Source of the DNA: Acinetobacter sp. ANC 3903
GTDB lineage: Bacteria > Pseudomonadota > Gammaproteobacteria > Pseudomonadales > Moraxellaceae
Reading direction: 5' to 3'
NCBI RefSeq assembly: GCF_002135315.1
Contig: NZ_NEGA01000006.1
Coordinates: 62,001-126,000, forward strand
DNA: 64,000 bases
Part shown: in pieces, positions 27,508 to 37,380 of the stretch
How positions within the stretch are numbered: the stretch's first letter is position 1
How the letters are laid out: each line of letters begins with the position of its first letter
Made by a program: the position numbers and the translations under genes
The notes under the pieces: model-generated
Seen by the model: the letters and a program-made list of their open reading frames with translations, nothing else
Told to the model about the DNA's origin: nothing
Database searches by the model: none

Positions 27508-29886
27508 TTACGCTTGTTGAGCTTTTTCTTCAGCAAGGAAGAACCAAGTGTCTAAAACAGAGTCCGGGTTTAAAGAAACAGACTCAATACCTTGTTCCAT
27601 CAACCATTTAGCTAGGTCAGGATGGTCAGAAGGACCTTGACCACAAATACCTACGTATTTACCTGCTTTACGACATGCATGGATTGCCATAGAAAGAAGC
27701 GCTTTAACCGCTGGGTCACGCTCATCAAACAAATGAGAAACAATACCAGAGTCACGATCTAGACCAAGTGTTAACTGAGTCAAGTCGTTAGAACCGATAG
27801 AGAAACCATCGAAGTGTTCAAGGAATTGTTCAGCCAATAATGCATTAGTTGGCAATTCGCACATCATGATCACTTTAAGACCATTTTCACCGCGTTTAAG
27901 ACCGTTCAGAGCCAATAATTCAATCACACGTTTCGCTTCAGCAACTGTGCGTACGAAAGGAATCATGATTTGAATGTTGGTTAAGCCCATTTCGTCACGT
28001 GCTTTTTTCAACGCGCGGCATTCAAGCTCAAAACAGTCACGGAAGTTGTCAGAAACGTAACGGCTAGCGCCACGGAAACCAAGCATTGGGTTTTCTTCTT
28101 CTGGTTCGTATAACTTACCACCGATCAAGTTTGCATATTCGTTTGACTTAAAGTCAGACATACGCACGATCACTGGTTTGTCAGCGAATGCCGCAGCAAG
28201 CGTCGAAATACCTTCAACCAATTTTTCTACATAGAATTCGATTGGAGAAGAGTAACCCGCAGTACGTGCCATTACAGCGGCACGAGTTTCGCGTGGAAGG
28301 CTGTCAATATTCAATAATGCTTTAGGATGCACACCAATCATGCGGTTGATGATGAATTCTAGACGTGCAAGACCAATACCTGCGTTTGGAATTTGAGCAA
28401 AGTCAAATGCACGGTCAGGGTTACCCACGTTCATCATGACTTTAAATGGAAGCGCAGGCATAGATTCGATAGAGTTGCGTTGAACTTCGAAATCTAAAGA
28501 ACCTTCGTAGATGAAACCTGTATCACCCTCAGCACAAGAAACTGTCACTTCTTGACCATCAGTTAATACTTCAGTTGCATTACCACAACCTACAATTGCC
28601 GGAACACCGAGTTCACGTGCAATGATTGCTGCGTGACAAGTACGACCACCACGGTTAGTGACAATGGCCGCAGCACGTTTCATTACTGGTTCCCAATCCG
28701 GGTCAGTCATGTCAGATACAAGTACGTCACCGTCTTGTACTTTATCCATTTCTTTGATTGAAGAAACGATACGTACTTTACCAGAACCGATACGTTGACC
28801 GATTGAACGGCCTTCACAAAGCACAGTACCTTTTTGTTTTAATAGGTAGCGTTCCATAGTGCCGACATTTTCACGGCTTTTTACTGTTTCTGGGCGTGCC
28901 TGAACGATGTAAAGCTGTTGGTCGTCGCCATCTTTTGCCCATTCGATGTCCATTGGCGCACCGTAATGTTCTTCAATGATCAATGCTTGTTTTGCAAGCT
29001 CTTGAAGTTCATGATCATTTAAAGAAAATTGTTGACGGTCTTGTTTTTCAACGTCGACTACAACCACAGACTTACCTGCCGCGCCTTCTTCACCATAAAT
29101 CATTTTTTGGTGTTTAGAACCCAGGTTACGACGCAGGATTGAATGTTTGCCGTTTTTAAGAAGTGGTTTAGAGATATAGAATTCATCAGGGTTTACTGCA
29201 CCTTGAACAACCATTTCACCCAAGCCATAAGACGCAGTGATAAATACTGCATCACGGAAGCCAGATTCTGTGTCCAAAGTGAACATTACACCTGCAGCTC
29301 CAGTTTCTGAGCGCACCATACGTTGTACGCCAGCAGAAAGGGCAACCACGTCATGTGCAAAGTTTTGGTGTACACGGTAAGAAATTGCGCGGTCGTTATA
29401 AAGAGATGCAAATACTTCTTTAATTGCGATAAGAACGTTGTCGATGCCACGGATGTTCAGGAAAGTTTCTTGCTGACCAGCGAAAGAAGCATCCGGCAAG
29501 TCTTCTGCAGTCGCAGATGAACGAACGGCAACCGCGATGTCGGGGTTGCCGTTTGAAAGAATTGCGAAAGATTCACGAACTTCTTTTTCAAGTTCTGCCG
29601 TAAGCGGAGTTTCGACAATCCATTGACGGATTTTAGCGCCAGTTTCTGCTAGAGCTATTACGTCATCAACATTTAGTGCTGCAAGCTCTGCGTTGATTTT
29701 AGCGTTTAGGCCGCTTTGCTCGAGAAATTCACGATATGCAGCAGCTGTGGTTGCAAAACCACCCGGTACCGATACACCAGCATTAGACAAATGGCTGATC
29801 ATTTCACCCAGTGATGAGTTTTTCCCACCAACGAGTTCAACGTCGTGTTTCCCTAATTTTTCTAGACCAATTACGCGCGCTTCCAA
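27508..29886 (-). CDS. ppsA: Phosphoenolpyruvate synthase (pyruvate, water dikinase)
   Basis: This enzyme makes PEP from pyruvate and ATP for gluconeogenesis, which fits growth on organic acids. The 792-residue product has the ATP-binding domain ([20 protein letters not shown], about residues 120-139). The phosphohistidine domain carries [19 protein letters not shown] (catalytic His near 420, with the regulatory Thr two residues before). The C-terminal PEP/pyruvate barrel ends with GQGPSDHPD and [11 protein letters not shown]. Length equals E. coli PpsA. Its regulator PpsR is encoded divergently across 153 bases. Confidence 0.97.
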   Translation of the reverse strand: MEARVIGLEKLGKHDVELVGGKNSSLGEMISHLSNAGVSVPGGFATTAAAYREFLEQSGLNAKINAELAALNVDDVIALAETGAKIRQWIVETPLTAELEKEVRESFAILSNGNPDIAVAVRSSATAEDLPDASFAGQQETFLNIRGIDNVLIAIKEVFASLYNDRAISYRVHQNFAHDVVALSAGVQRMVRSETGAAGVMFTLDTESGFRDAVFITASYGLGEMVVQGAVNPDEFYISKPLLKNGKHSILRRNLGSKHQKMIYGEEGAAGKSVVVVDVEKQDRQQFSLNDHELQELAKQALIIEEHYGAPMDIEWAKDGDDQQLYIVQARPETVKSRENVGTMERYLLKQKGTVLCEGRSIGQRIGSGKVRIVSSIKEMDKVQDGDVLVSDMTDPDWEPVMKRAAAIVTNRGGRTCHAAIIARELGVPAIVGCGNATEVLTDGQEVTVSCAEGDTGFIYEGSLDFEVQRNSIESMPALPFKVMMNVGNPDRAFDFAQIPNAGIGLARLEFIINRMIGVHPKALLNIDSLPRETRAAVMARTAGYSSPIEFYVEKLVEGISTLAAAFADKPVIVRMSDFKSNEYANLIGGKLYEPEEENPMLGFRGASRYVSDNFRDCFELECRALKKARDEMGLTNIQIMIPFVRTVAEAKRVIELLALNGLKRGENGLKVIMMCELPTNALLAEQFLEHFDGFSIGSNDLTQLTLGLDRDSGIVSHLFDERDPAVKALLSMAIHACRKAGKYVGICGQGPSDHPDLAKWLMEQGIESVSLNPDSVLDTWFFLAEEKAQQA

Positions 29887-30039
29887 AGTTGTTACTCCAC
29901 TTATGCAGTATTAATCACTATCTTGGCATGAAATTATAGCAAATCGCCGAGCTTTAAGAATTTACTGGGCGACAGTCATGTAAGATGGTTTACTATAAAG
30001 ATTATATAGCACTAAGACAAATATTTAAGGAGAATTTTA

Positions 30040-30876
30040 ATGTCAGAAGGTAAACAGATTAAGCGCAGTGTGTTTTTTATCTCCGATGGTACTGCAATTA
30101 CTGCTGAAACCCTTGGACACTCACTGTTAGCGCAGTTTCCTCATGTAGATTTTGACATTCATATTATTCCTTATATCAGTTCCGAAGAAGCTGCAATGAA
30201 TGTTGTGGCTGAAATTAACCAGCGTGCTGATCAAGACGGGCAACAACCTTTGGTGTTTGATACTCTGGTAGACCCTTATGTACGTGATATTATTAATACT
30301 GCAAATGCAGTAAATCTTGATGTTTTTGAAGGTCTTATTGGGAAGTTGTCTGAGGTTTTGGGTACTGCTCCTACAACTTTAGTCGGACAAACCCATGCCG
30401 TGACCGATTCCGAGTCCTATAAGGCACGTATTGATGCGGTACATTTTGCCCTGGATAACGATGATGGCGCACGCACACGTCATTATGACAAGGCAGATTT
30501 GATCCTGATCGGGGTATCCCGTTCCGGTAAGACGCCAACTTCAATTTATTTGTCATTACAATTTGGAATTCGTGTTGCAAACTATCCACTGACTGAAGAA
30601 GACCTAGATGATAACCGTCTACCTGCAGTGTTAAGAGCACACAAACATAAGCTATTTGGCTTAATGATTGATGCAGAGCGACTTGTCGCGATTCGTACCG
30701 AGCGTAAAGCCAACAGCCGTTACGCAAGTTTCAGTCAATGCCAGATGGAACTGCGTGCGGTAGAAGGCATTTATATTTCAGAAGGCATTAAATATCTGAA
30801 CGTTTCTGAAATGTCGATTGAAGAAATTTCAACCCGTGTTTTGCAAATGACTGGCCTGAAACGTCGTATTGGTTAA
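30040..30876 (+). CDS. ppsR: PEP synthase regulatory protein (PpsR, DUF299)
   Basis: This bifunctional kinase/pyrophosphorylase switches PEP synthase off by ADP-dependent phosphorylation of the Thr next to its catalytic His, and on again by Pi-dependent removal. The 278-residue product has the start VFFISDGTAITAETLGHSLL, the P-loop GVSRSGKTPTSIYL (about residues 158-171) and GLMIDAERLVAIRTER. All are hallmarks of DUF299. The target Thr-Cys-His is visible in the neighbouring ppsA. It has AAGGAG upstream and its own terminator. Confidence 0.95.
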   Translation: MSEGKQIKRSVFFISDGTAITAETLGHSLLAQFPHVDFDIHIIPYISSEEAAMNVVAEINQRADQDGQQPLVFDTLVDPYVRDIINTANAVNLDVFEGLIGKLSEVLGTAPTTLVGQTHAVTDSESYKARIDAVHFALDNDDGARTRHYDKADLILIGVSRSGKTPTSIYLSLQFGIRVANYPLTEEDLDDNRLPAVLRAHKHKLFGLMIDAERLVAIRTERKANSRYASFSQCQMELRAVEGIYISEGIKYLNVSEMSIEEISTRVLQMTGLKRRIG

Positions 30877-30892
30877 TTGAAAATTTTTAAAC

Positions 30893-30925
30893 TAGAGTTA
30901 AATCAAGGTTTAACTCTACGTTTTA
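30893..30925 (+). terminator. ppsR terminator
   Basis: TAGAGTTAAA and TTTAACTCTA form ten base pairs around a six-base loop, followed by CG and TTTT, 17 bases after the ppsR stop. Confidence 0.75.
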
Positions 30926-30952
30926 ATAATCGAAAATAAAAATGGTTATTAT

Positions 30953-31723
30953 ATGAATAAAATATTAAAGCCAAAAATAATGGTCTTTTTGTTTGCTTGG
31001 CTCAGTCTGGCAAATAGCCCAATTTTTGCAGCATCTGTGGCTGATTTTGAAACCCGAATAATCAATCAATATGAACAAATCCGCTTAACCGACCGCTATG
31101 AAAATGAGGGTGTGAACCAGGAAGTTGCATTAAAAATAAAGGAATTTATTCAACAGAATCCGCAAAGTTTTGCTTATGATTTTAAAAAATTAAGTAGCAA
31201 AAGCATGATTTTTGTAAATTATAGTCCTGATCGAAAGCTTAAATTTTATACACTTGATGTTTCTGCAGGCGGTACGATGCGCGAATTTGAGTCCTATGTG
31301 CAATTTAAACAGGGCAATAAAGTCATTACTCAAACCGTAAAGGATGGTGGATTTATTCGATCTATTCAGCAAACGCAATTAAATCAGCAAGCAGTTTATT
31401 TCATTTTCAGTACTTATGTAGGCAGTAGTTGTGTCGGGGCTTATGCTATACAGGCAGCACAAATCAAAAATGCGCAATATAAAGCTATTGATGTGTTTAA
31501 AACCAGAACTCAAACAATGAACCATATTGATGTCGATTATGACTGCAATTATTATCCCCAAAATATAGAGCCTTTTGATATGAATCAGCACTATATTCGG
31601 GTATCTAAGGATTTAAAAAATATCGATATTTTAGTGGTGAAAACTTCAGGTGAGTTAACTTCAAATTATCTGCGTTATCAAAAGGATAAAAATCATTATC
31701 GATATATCGGTATCGTAAAATAA
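30953..31723 (+). CDS. Secreted or periplasmic protein of unknown function
   Basis: This 256-residue product has a signal peptide of about 27 residues (basic start, hydrophobic core IMVFLFAWLSLA, likely cleavage after IFA). The mature protein has no further membrane segment. It contains a helical start (ETRIINQYEQIRL, about residues 34-46) and many beta-rich segments, with two cysteines (in SSCVGAYAI and DYDCNYYP) that could form a disulphide. I do not recognise a family. It has its own short upstream region after the ppsR terminator, so it is probably transcribed separately. Confidence 0.68.
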   Translation: MNKILKPKIMVFLFAWLSLANSPIFAASVADFETRIINQYEQIRLTDRYENEGVNQEVALKIKEFIQQNPQSFAYDFKKLSSKSMIFVNYSPDRKLKFYTLDVSAGGTMREFESYVQFKQGNKVITQTVKDGGFIRSIQQTQLNQQAVYFIFSTYVGSSCVGAYAIQAAQIKNAQYKAIDVFKTRTQTMNHIDVDYDCNYYPQNIEPFDMNQHYIRVSKDLKNIDILVVKTSGELTSNYLRYQKDKNHYRYIGIVK

Positions 31724-31887
31724 CACAGAAAAAAGAGGTATTATTGTCTCATGGCATAGTCTTGCAAAGTTTTGTTAATTAAATAGCTTTGATATGTTTC
31801 GATTCTTTGCCTATTCGAAAGTTTAAAAACATCTTATATTAGTTGGAAGCATTTACTGCCTCAGTTTTTCAATAAACTCAAATGATA

Positions 31888-31997
31888 TTTGTGTAGGCGA
31901 TCTCTTACTTTTGAGAGGCCAAAAGTAAGCAAAATCCTTTGTTATCCATACACAACGTCCTTGTTGTGATGGATAACGTGTGGCATCCTTGCCACAC
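31888..31997 (+). repeat. Three-hairpin palindromic repeat, copy A
   Basis: There are three hairpins in a row. Hairpin 1 is CTTACTTTTG with CAAAAGTAAG (31904-31929). Hairpin 2 is GTTATCCAT-a-CACAAC with GTTGTG-ATGGATAAC (31941-31977), which has one unpaired A and loop GTCCTT. Hairpin 3 is GTGTGGCA with TGCCACAC (31978-31997) and loop TCCT. It aligns end to end with copies B (43379-43490, inverted) and C (43208-43300). A 73-codon minus-strand frame crosses it but looks repeat-derived. Confidence 0.85.
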
Positions 31998-32073
31998 TGC
32001 GTGTATCCAAAGTTTGCTTTAATTAAACTCTGGAACAGGAATGGCATTACGGTCTCTTTTACTATAAAAGCCA

Positions 32074-32628
32074 TTAATAGGTGCTAATAATTACATCTAC
32101 CAGATGTTCAACACCTTCTATGCTTTGTACGGCATTTTCAGTGATTTTCACCACAGGCCAGGTAATCAGCTTGCAATTCTCGCGTTGTAGTGCAGCGTAA
32201 TAACTATCAGATTTGAAAAAAATCTTGTTTTCAGAAGCTGAATTGGGCATGAGCTGGCGTTTTAACCAGGTATCCTGAACTTGCGATTCAAGATAGCGAA
32301 TCGCCAATAATGATTTAACGCGGTTATTAAACAAACGACGATTCTTGATAATTAAAGGATGTGAAAGCAGTTTGTGAATGCCTTTTTCAGTTTGCGGCAG
32401 AATAAACAAAGGCATATTCTGGAATACTTTCACAAATTTTGCAGTACTGCAGATCTGCTCCAGATGCATGACTGTCATTTGGTTGCCCCCCACAACAGCC
32501 ACATTTAAATTTGTAAAATCAAAGTTTTTAATATCTTCAGAGGTGACAATTTTTCCATGGAATTTCTGGAAAAACTCGGGTGAATTTTGAAAGAAACCAT
32601 CCAATGGGCTCTTCTTCTTGTTAACCAT
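32074..32628 (-). CDS. Short flavin-monooxygenase-like protein (likely remnant or truncated form)
   Basis: I start at the ATG giving MVNKKKSP (184 residues), where AAGG lies eight bases upstream. The protein has a VAVVGGNQMTVMHLEQI segment resembling a dinucleotide-binding fold. The stretch WLKRQLMPNSAS...KIFFKSDSYYAALQRENCKLITWPVVKI matches the pattern seen in Baeyer-Villiger-type flavin monooxygenases before their ATG(F/Y) motif. The chain ends with VDVIISTY, exactly where that motif would begin. The N-terminal FAD GxGxxG domain and the C-terminal half are missing. It is probably a decayed or repurposed fragment. Copy A of the palindromic repeat lies just downstream. Confidence 0.55.
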   Translation of the reverse strand: MVNKKKSPLDGFFQNSPEFFQKFHGKIVTSEDIKNFDFTNLNVAVVGGNQMTVMHLEQICSTAKFVKVFQNMPLFILPQTEKGIHKLLSHPLIIKNRRLFNNRVKSLLAIRYLESQVQDTWLKRQLMPNSASENKIFFKSDSYYAALQRENCKLITWPVVKITENAVQSIEGVEHLVDVIISTY

Positions 32629-32991
32629 TTTCATATCCTTTCTTATTTTTACTTCGTTGCAGTTGGTTCTGCAGTTAACTGGTATATCCAAGATGGAACT
32701 TTTGGTAAAGATTTTTCTGGAATCTTGTCAGTCATCGCAACTATGTGATTGTTTCGAATGTGGATTAATTTTTGCCTATGATTTAAGGTGTTATGCGCTT
32801 AGGATAAAATAATTTAATATTAATCGTTGCGATGACTCTAATTTGATTTTCTTTACATCCTAGAAAATTCACTGTGGCATAGTGATTCTCATCTACTTTA
32901 TCTTCATAATTTTTTAGTTATGAACTCATAAAAAATAAAGACCTGCCATGAAAGAACGAGTCTTATGTTTATTCATGATGCTTATAAAAGC
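32629..32991. other. Intergenic region without a recognisable feature
   Basis: This AT-rich region of 363 bases lies between two minus-strand genes. It must hold the promoter of the flavoprotein-like gene. No hairpin terminator for yiaA's operon, small RNA or gene is evident. Confidence 0.4.
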
Positions 32992-33480
32992 TTAGTTTTT
33001 TTCCTCATTATGTTCTATAGGTTGGAATTGTGTATTGGAGTAATTGGGGACACTTGGTGGCTGGGTATGTGTTCTGAGATAGTCTAAGTCGCGAATATTT
33101 TTTTGAACCGCAACCGCACCAAATAAACTCAGTAAAAATGCCATGATATAAAACCCTTTTTCACTTAATTCAAGTGAGGCATTCCACAAACCTATGGTCA
33201 ATAAGGTAATGCAGATTGCAATGGAGGCGCAGCACAGCCCAAAATATATGGCAGTGACATGAATTCCTTCGAGTTTATCGAGGACAATTTTCTGCAAAGA
33301 CACTGCGGTAAATAAGCCGTATAAAATCAGGATCAGATAATGGCCTTTTTCATTTAACAGTATTTCTGCATTCCAGAGACCGATCATGTAGGCTGCTGCA
33401 CCTGCGATCAGCGCCAGCCAGCTTGCAGCAATAAATGCGGAGCTAGGTTTATTGATATATTGATTCATTTTATTGTCCAT
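32992..33480 (-). CDS. yiaA: YiaA-like inner membrane protein (two YiaAB domains)
   Basis: The 162-residue product contains two tandem YiaAB helix pairs: SWLALIAGAAAYMIGLWNA with GHYLILILYGLFTAVSLQK, and a second pair ITLLTIGLWNASLELSEKG with FYIMAFLLSLFGAVAVQK. The repeat of IGLWNA and EKGxY in both halves is plain. The N-terminus and last 30 residues are hydrophilic. A second ATG four codons in has a slightly better binding site. The family's function is unknown; the E. coli protein is of similar size. Confidence 0.82.
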   Translation of the reverse strand: MDNKMNQYINKPSSAFIAASWLALIAGAAAYMIGLWNAEILLNEKGHYLILILYGLFTAVSLQKIVLDKLEGIHVTAIYFGLCCASIAICITLLTIGLWNASLELSEKGFYIMAFLLSLFGAVAVQKNIRDLDYLRTHTQPPSVPNYSNTQFQPIEHNEEKN

Positions 33481-33593
33481 TATTATATGAGCTTGTTTTT
33501 ATACAGTTATTATGCCTAAGCTCCAGCATTTCGCAATTATTGTTGCGATTCATTTTAAAAATGAAGGCGTTCCTTTATTTGAATTTTTTGCAT

Positions 33594-33621
33594 AAAAAAA
33601 GCACCGCTACAGGTGCTTTTT
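33594..33621 (-). terminator. Terminator of the LLM oxidoreductase gene
   Basis: AAAAAGCACC and GGTGCTTTTT pair around GCTACA, 19 bases after the stop codon on the minus strand. Confidence 0.8.
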
Positions 33622-33639
33622 AGATTTTTGAGCCAGAGA

Positions 33640-34641
33640 TCAAGAATTTCTGATATCCATTAATAACTCGAAGTTTTTAATACGTTTTTCTGTGTCGTAA
33701 ATGTCACAGGTAAAGATAAACTCATTCACTTCATAGCGTTCAAGTAGACGTTCAAGACCTGCTTTTACCGTTTCTTTAGAACCAATTTGTGCCATGGCAT
33801 AGAACTGTTGCACCGATATTTTCTCTGATGGTGACCAGATTTCATCAATATTTTCAATTGGCGGTTGCAACTGGCCGCGTTGATTACGGAACATTGAGAT
33901 AATACGCTGATAGGGTGATGTTGCTAAATATTGCGCTTCTTCATCTGTATCGGCTATGACGGTAGGTACACCCATCGACACATAAGGTCGCTCCAGATAT
34001 TCTGAGGGTTCAAAGTTTTCTCTATACAGTTTGATGGCTTGATCCAGCATGCGCGGCGCAAAATGGGAGGCAAATGAATAGGGCAGTCCCAATTTTGCAG
34101 CCAGTTGCGCGCTAAACAAACTAGAGCCCAATAGCCAGACAGGAACATGGGTACTTTGGCCTGGAGTTGCCACAATACGTTGCTGTGGGAGTGGGTCTTT
34201 AAAGTATTGCAGAATTTCCAGTACATCTTGCGGGAATTGATCTTCAGTTTCTTGCTGACCACGACGCAGTGCACGCATGGTATTTTGATCTGTACCCGGT
34301 GCACGACCAAGACCAAGTTCAATACGGTTTGGATAGAGTGTTGCTAAAGTGCCAAATTGCTCTGCAACTATTAAAGGGGCATGGTTTGGCAGCATAATAC
34401 CGCCTGAACCGACTTTTAAAGTTTGCGTATTTGCCAGTAAATAGCCTAAGAGAACAGAGGTTGCTGAACTGGCAATACCAGACATATTGTGATGTTCAGC
34501 CAGCCATAAGCGTTTATAACCTAATTTTTCGGCATGTTGAGCCAAAGCAAGTGCATGATGCAATGAAGATTGAATGCTTTTATTTTCACGAACAGGAACT
34601 AAGTCCAGAATTGAAAATTGGGTATCTTTTAAAGAATGCAT
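33640..34641 (-). CDS. LLM-class flavin-dependent oxidoreductase
   Basis: This 333-residue protein is of the bacterial luciferase-like monooxygenase family (YhbW/MsnO8-like). It contains the opening [14 protein letters not shown], the segment [20 protein letters not shown] (about residues 42-61), [16 protein letters not shown] and [14 protein letters not shown]. Such enzymes use reduced flavin supplied by another protein; the substrate is not predictable. It is transcribed alone. Confidence 0.9.
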   Translation of the reverse strand: MHSLKDTQFSILDLVPVRENKSIQSSLHHALALAQHAEKLGYKRLWLAEHHNMSGIASSATSVLLGYLLANTQTLKVGSGGIMLPNHAPLIVAEQFGTLATLYPNRIELGLGRAPGTDQNTMRALRRGQQETEDQFPQDVLEILQYFKDPLPQQRIVATPGQSTHVPVWLLGSSLFSAQLAAKLGLPYSFASHFAPRMLDQAIKLYRENFEPSEYLERPYVSMGVPTVIADTDEEAQYLATSPYQRIISMFRNQRGQLQPPIENIDEIWSPSEKISVQQFYAMAQIGSKETVKAGLERLLERYEVNEFIFTCDIYDTEKRIKNFELLMDIRNS

Positions 34642-34758
34642 TGGTTTTCTCTAATATCAGGGCTAAGAAAAGCATACGATGCTTGCCTGAATTTGTATAT
34701 CGTTTTTTTTCGATATATGGGTGAGTTGTGTAAATAGGGTTGTGCTCATCGCAACTAT

Positions 34759-34785
34759 AAAAAAAGCACCCGAAGGTGCTTTAAA
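34759..34785 (-). terminator. Terminator of glycine-zipper gene 2
   Basis: AAAAAGCACCcgaaGGTGCTTT lies 15 bases after the stop codon at 34800. Its loop and most of its stem match the terminator at 35446-35471 after the paralogue. Confidence 0.75.
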
Positions 34786-34799
34786 TTGAATTTTTAAAA

Positions 34800-35300
34800 T
34801 TAACGATGTTTGTTCCAGCCTAAATGACGGCCATTATCGTGGCGGTCATTGTAACGGTAACCATTATTACGGCGGTCATAGCGATCATCGTAACGACGGT
34901 CTTCGCGATCATAGCGATCATCGTAACGGCGGTCTTCACTGACTTTTTTACCGAGAACTGCACCACCGGCAGAACCTAAGCCAGCGCCAATATAGCCGCC
35001 GTTGGTACCGCCCATATTTTTGCCTACGGTATAGCCACCGGCACCGCCTAAAGCACCACCGATTACAGCGCCAGTACGGTCACGCTTATTTGCAGCAACA
35101 CCAGCTCCGGCACCACCACCAATGGCGGAACCAATCATGGCACCTGTAGTACCACCCATTTGTTTACCTACTGCGGCACCAACCACCCCACCTAGGGCAG
35201 AAGTTAGGGCTGTATTTGTTGTATTGCCTGCATTGGCGGTTGTCATTGTTAAAGCAGATGTTGTTACGACAGCAGCTAGAACTATTGAATTAAATTTCAT
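34800..35300 (-). CDS. Glycine-zipper exported protein (tandem paralogue 2)
   Basis: I start at MKFNSIVLAAVV, which has GGAG six bases upstream; an earlier in-frame ATG lacks a site. The 166-residue product has a signal peptide (cleavage near TANA) and then a glycine-zipper region. That region repeats the pattern G-x-x-x-G-x-x-x-G with KQMGGTTGAMIGSAIGGG and GKNMGGTNGGYIGAGLG. The tail is rich in Arg, Asp and Tyr (several RYDDRYD repeats). Glycine-zipper 2TM proteins often insert into or line the outer membrane. The neighbour at 35493 is a clear paralogue. Confidence 0.8.
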   Translation of the reverse strand: MKFNSIVLAAVVTTSALTMTTANAGNTTNTALTSALGGVVGAAVGKQMGGTTGAMIGSAIGGGAGAGVAANKRDRTGAVIGGALGGAGGYTVGKNMGGTNGGYIGAGLGSAGGAVLGKKVSEDRRYDDRYDREDRRYDDRYDRRNNGYRYNDRHDNGRHLGWNKHR

Positions 35301-35445
35301 GGCAAACTCCAGAGGGAAGCTTTTGTTATGTATTGGCTTAAATGTAATAAAAGATGTAGAAATAAAAATGGATGAGTTGTTTATGATTTGTATTTTTTTT
35401 CTGACGCATTTATTCATAATTAACAGTCAATAACGTGAATAAATG

Positions 35446-35471
35446 AAAAAAGCACCCGAAGATGCTTTTTT
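35446..35471 (-). terminator. Terminator of glycine-zipper gene 1
   Basis: AAAAAAGCAcccgaagaTGCTTTTTT lies 22 bases after the stop codon at 35493. Its central ten bases match the terminator of the paralogue. Confidence 0.75.
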
Positions 35472-35492
35472 GTCCAGTCAGTTAATGATGTA

Positions 35493-35924
35493 TTAACGAT
35501 GGCTGCGATAATATTTTTTAGAGTGTTTTTTGTATTTGCGTTGGTCAGCATGACGGTCTTGTGATACTTTCTTACCAAGAACGGAACCACCCGCAGCACC
35601 TAGAGCTGAACCAACATAACCGCCAGTGGTACCCCCCATGCTTTTACCTACAGTGTAACCACCAACACCGCCTAAACCACCGCCAATTGCAGCACCAGTA
35701 CGGTCACGTCTATCCGCTGAAACCGCAGCACCACCCGCACCACCGATTGCAGAACCAATCATTGCTCCAGTGTTACCACCCATTTGTTTACCGATAGCAG
35801 TACCGGCTACGCTACCTAATGCAGAAGTTGCTGCAATACGAGTAGAGTTGTCTGCATGAGCAGTCACAGTAAACATCGATGCAGTGGCTAATGTTGCGCT
35901 TAATAATAGTGCATTAAGTTTCAT
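35493..35924 (-). CDS. Glycine-zipper exported protein (tandem paralogue 1)
   Basis: I start at MKLNALLLSATL, which has GGAG six bases upstream. The 143-residue product has a signal peptide (likely cleaved after AHA), then the same glycine-zipper core as its neighbour (GKQMGGNTGAMIGSAIGG and GKSMGGTTGGYVGSALG). It ends in a short basic tail (KYKKHSKKYYRSHR). The shared core, the same binding site and near-identical terminator show an old tandem duplication with divergence of the tails. The function is unknown; outer-membrane association is inferred from the family. Confidence 0.82.
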   Translation of the reverse strand: MKLNALLLSATLATASMFTVTAHADNSTRIAATSALGSVAGTAIGKQMGGNTGAMIGSAIGGAGGAAVSADRRDRTGAAIGGGLGGVGGYTVGKSMGGTTGGYVGSALGAAGGSVLGKKVSQDRHADQRKYKKHSKKYYRSHR

Positions 35925-36291
35925 AGTTAACTCCGTGTCCAAAAGTAGACATTGTCAGTAAGTTATTTCGATGGCGGCAAATGTAACAAAAATTTTTTCC
36001 AACAATGTGGAGAGGATGGTTCATAGTTGTGGCGTTTAGTGTCTGCTTTGTAAAGTTTCTTTAACAATGTTGAAAAGCGATCAGAAAGTATGCATTTACA
36101 ATTGAAATATGAAGAAAACGAGGAGCGAAGTAAAGCTTGGTTGAAAAAAAATCTCAGTGTGTAAGGGCTTTTGTCTGCACAATATCTATGTCATTTAGCC
36201 CTTAGAATCGTTACACTAGGCACAATTTTTTTGCGCTGATCTATGTCTAGTCCGACATGGAGATGGCCTTTTTATTGAGATATTTTAGCAA
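35925..36291. other. Region between the glycine-zipper gene and prfA
   Basis: These 367 bases hold divergent promoters. On the plus strand a TACACT hexamer at 36212-36217 could be a -10 box for prfA. I see no gene, repeat or riboswitch. Confidence 0.35.
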
Positions 36292-37380
36292 ATGAAAGAA
36301 TCGTTACGTTTACGATTAGATCAACTTTCTGACCGTCACGAAGAATTAAATGCATTACTTGCCGACGTTGAAGTGATTTCAGATAACAAACGCTTCCGTC
36401 AATTGTCTCGTGAGCATAGTGATTTATCCGAAATTACCGAAGTCTGGACTAAATTCCGTCAAGCCGAAGAAGACATTGAAACTGCCGAAGCCATGCTGTC
36501 AGATCCTGACTTTAAGGAAATGGCGCAGGAAGAAATTAAAGACAATAAAGCACTGCTAGAACAACTCGAAGCAGATTTAAATATCCTGATGATTCCGAAA
36601 GATCCCAATGATGCCAACTCTGCGTATCTGGAAATTCGTGCCGGAACAGGCGGTGATGAAGCTGCAATTTTTTCGGGCGATTTATTCCGTATGTATAGTA
36701 AATATGCGGAAAGTCGAGGCTGGCGTCTGGAAATTCTGTCTGAAAATGAAGGCGAACATGGCGGCTATAAAGAAGTCATTTGCCTGATTAATGGCGAAGG
36801 CGTATATGGTCGTTTGAAATTTGAAAGTGGTGCGCACCGTGTACAACGTGTACCTGCAACTGAGTCTCAAGGTCGAGTACATACTTCAGCATGTACTGTT
36901 GCCATTTTGCCTGAAGTCGATGTAGACACAACAGTCGATATTAACCCGGCAGACTTGCGTATCGATACTTATCGCGCATCGGGTGCGGGTGGTCAGCACA
37001 TTAACAAAACCGATTCTGCGGTGCGTATTACCCATATTCCAACCGGTACTGTGGTGGAATGTCAGGATGAACGTTCACAGCATAAGAACAAGGCCAAAGC
37101 CATGGCACTTTTGGTTTCCCGTCTGGAAAATGCCAAACGTGCAGCAGCAGATGCAGCAACTTCGGAAATGCGCCGTGACCTGGTCGGTTCGGGTGACCGT
37201 TCGGAACGTATCCGTACCTATAACTATCCGCAAGGTCGTATGACCGATCACCGTATTAACCTAACCTTATATAAGTTAGATGCGGTGATGGAAGGTGATT
37301 TGAACGAATTGCTGGATAGTTTGCATCGAGAATATCAGGCAGATCAGTTGGCACTTCTTGCACAGCAGAATGGTGGATAA
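36292..37380 (+). CDS. prfA: Peptide chain release factor 1
   Basis: This factor recognises UAA and UAG stop codons and triggers peptide release. The 362-residue product has the PAT tripeptide that reads the stop codon in [12 protein letters not shown] (about residue 187). The GGQ motif lies in [16 protein letters not shown] (about 231-246), followed by [14 protein letters not shown]. Length equals E. coli RF1. The stop overlaps the prmC start (TAATG), so the factor and the enzyme that methylates its GGQ Gln are translated together. Confidence 0.98.
   Translation: MKESLRLRLDQLSDRHEELNALLADVEVISDNKRFRQLSREHSDLSEITEVWTKFRQAEEDIETAEAMLSDPDFKEMAQEEIKDNKALLEQLEADLNILMIPKDPNDANSAYLEIRAGTGGDEAAIFSGDLFRMYSKYAESRGWRLEILSENEGEHGGYKEVICLINGEGVYGRLKFESGAHRVQRVPATESQGRVHTSACTVAILPEVDVDTTVDINPADLRIDTYRASGAGGQHINKTDSAVRITHIPTGTVVECQDERSQHKNKAKAMALLVSRLENAKRAAADAATSEMRRDLVGSGDRSERIRTYNYPQGRMTDHRINLTLYKLDAVMEGDLNELLDSLHREYQADQLALLAQQNGG

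Noticed and set aside
31853..32074. 73-codon minus-strand frame
   Set aside because: It reads straight through the three hairpins of repeat copy A, so its sequence is explained by the palindromes.
32618..32812. 64-codon plus-strand frame
   Set aside because: It crosses the start and promoter region of the minus-strand flavoprotein-like gene and has no binding site.
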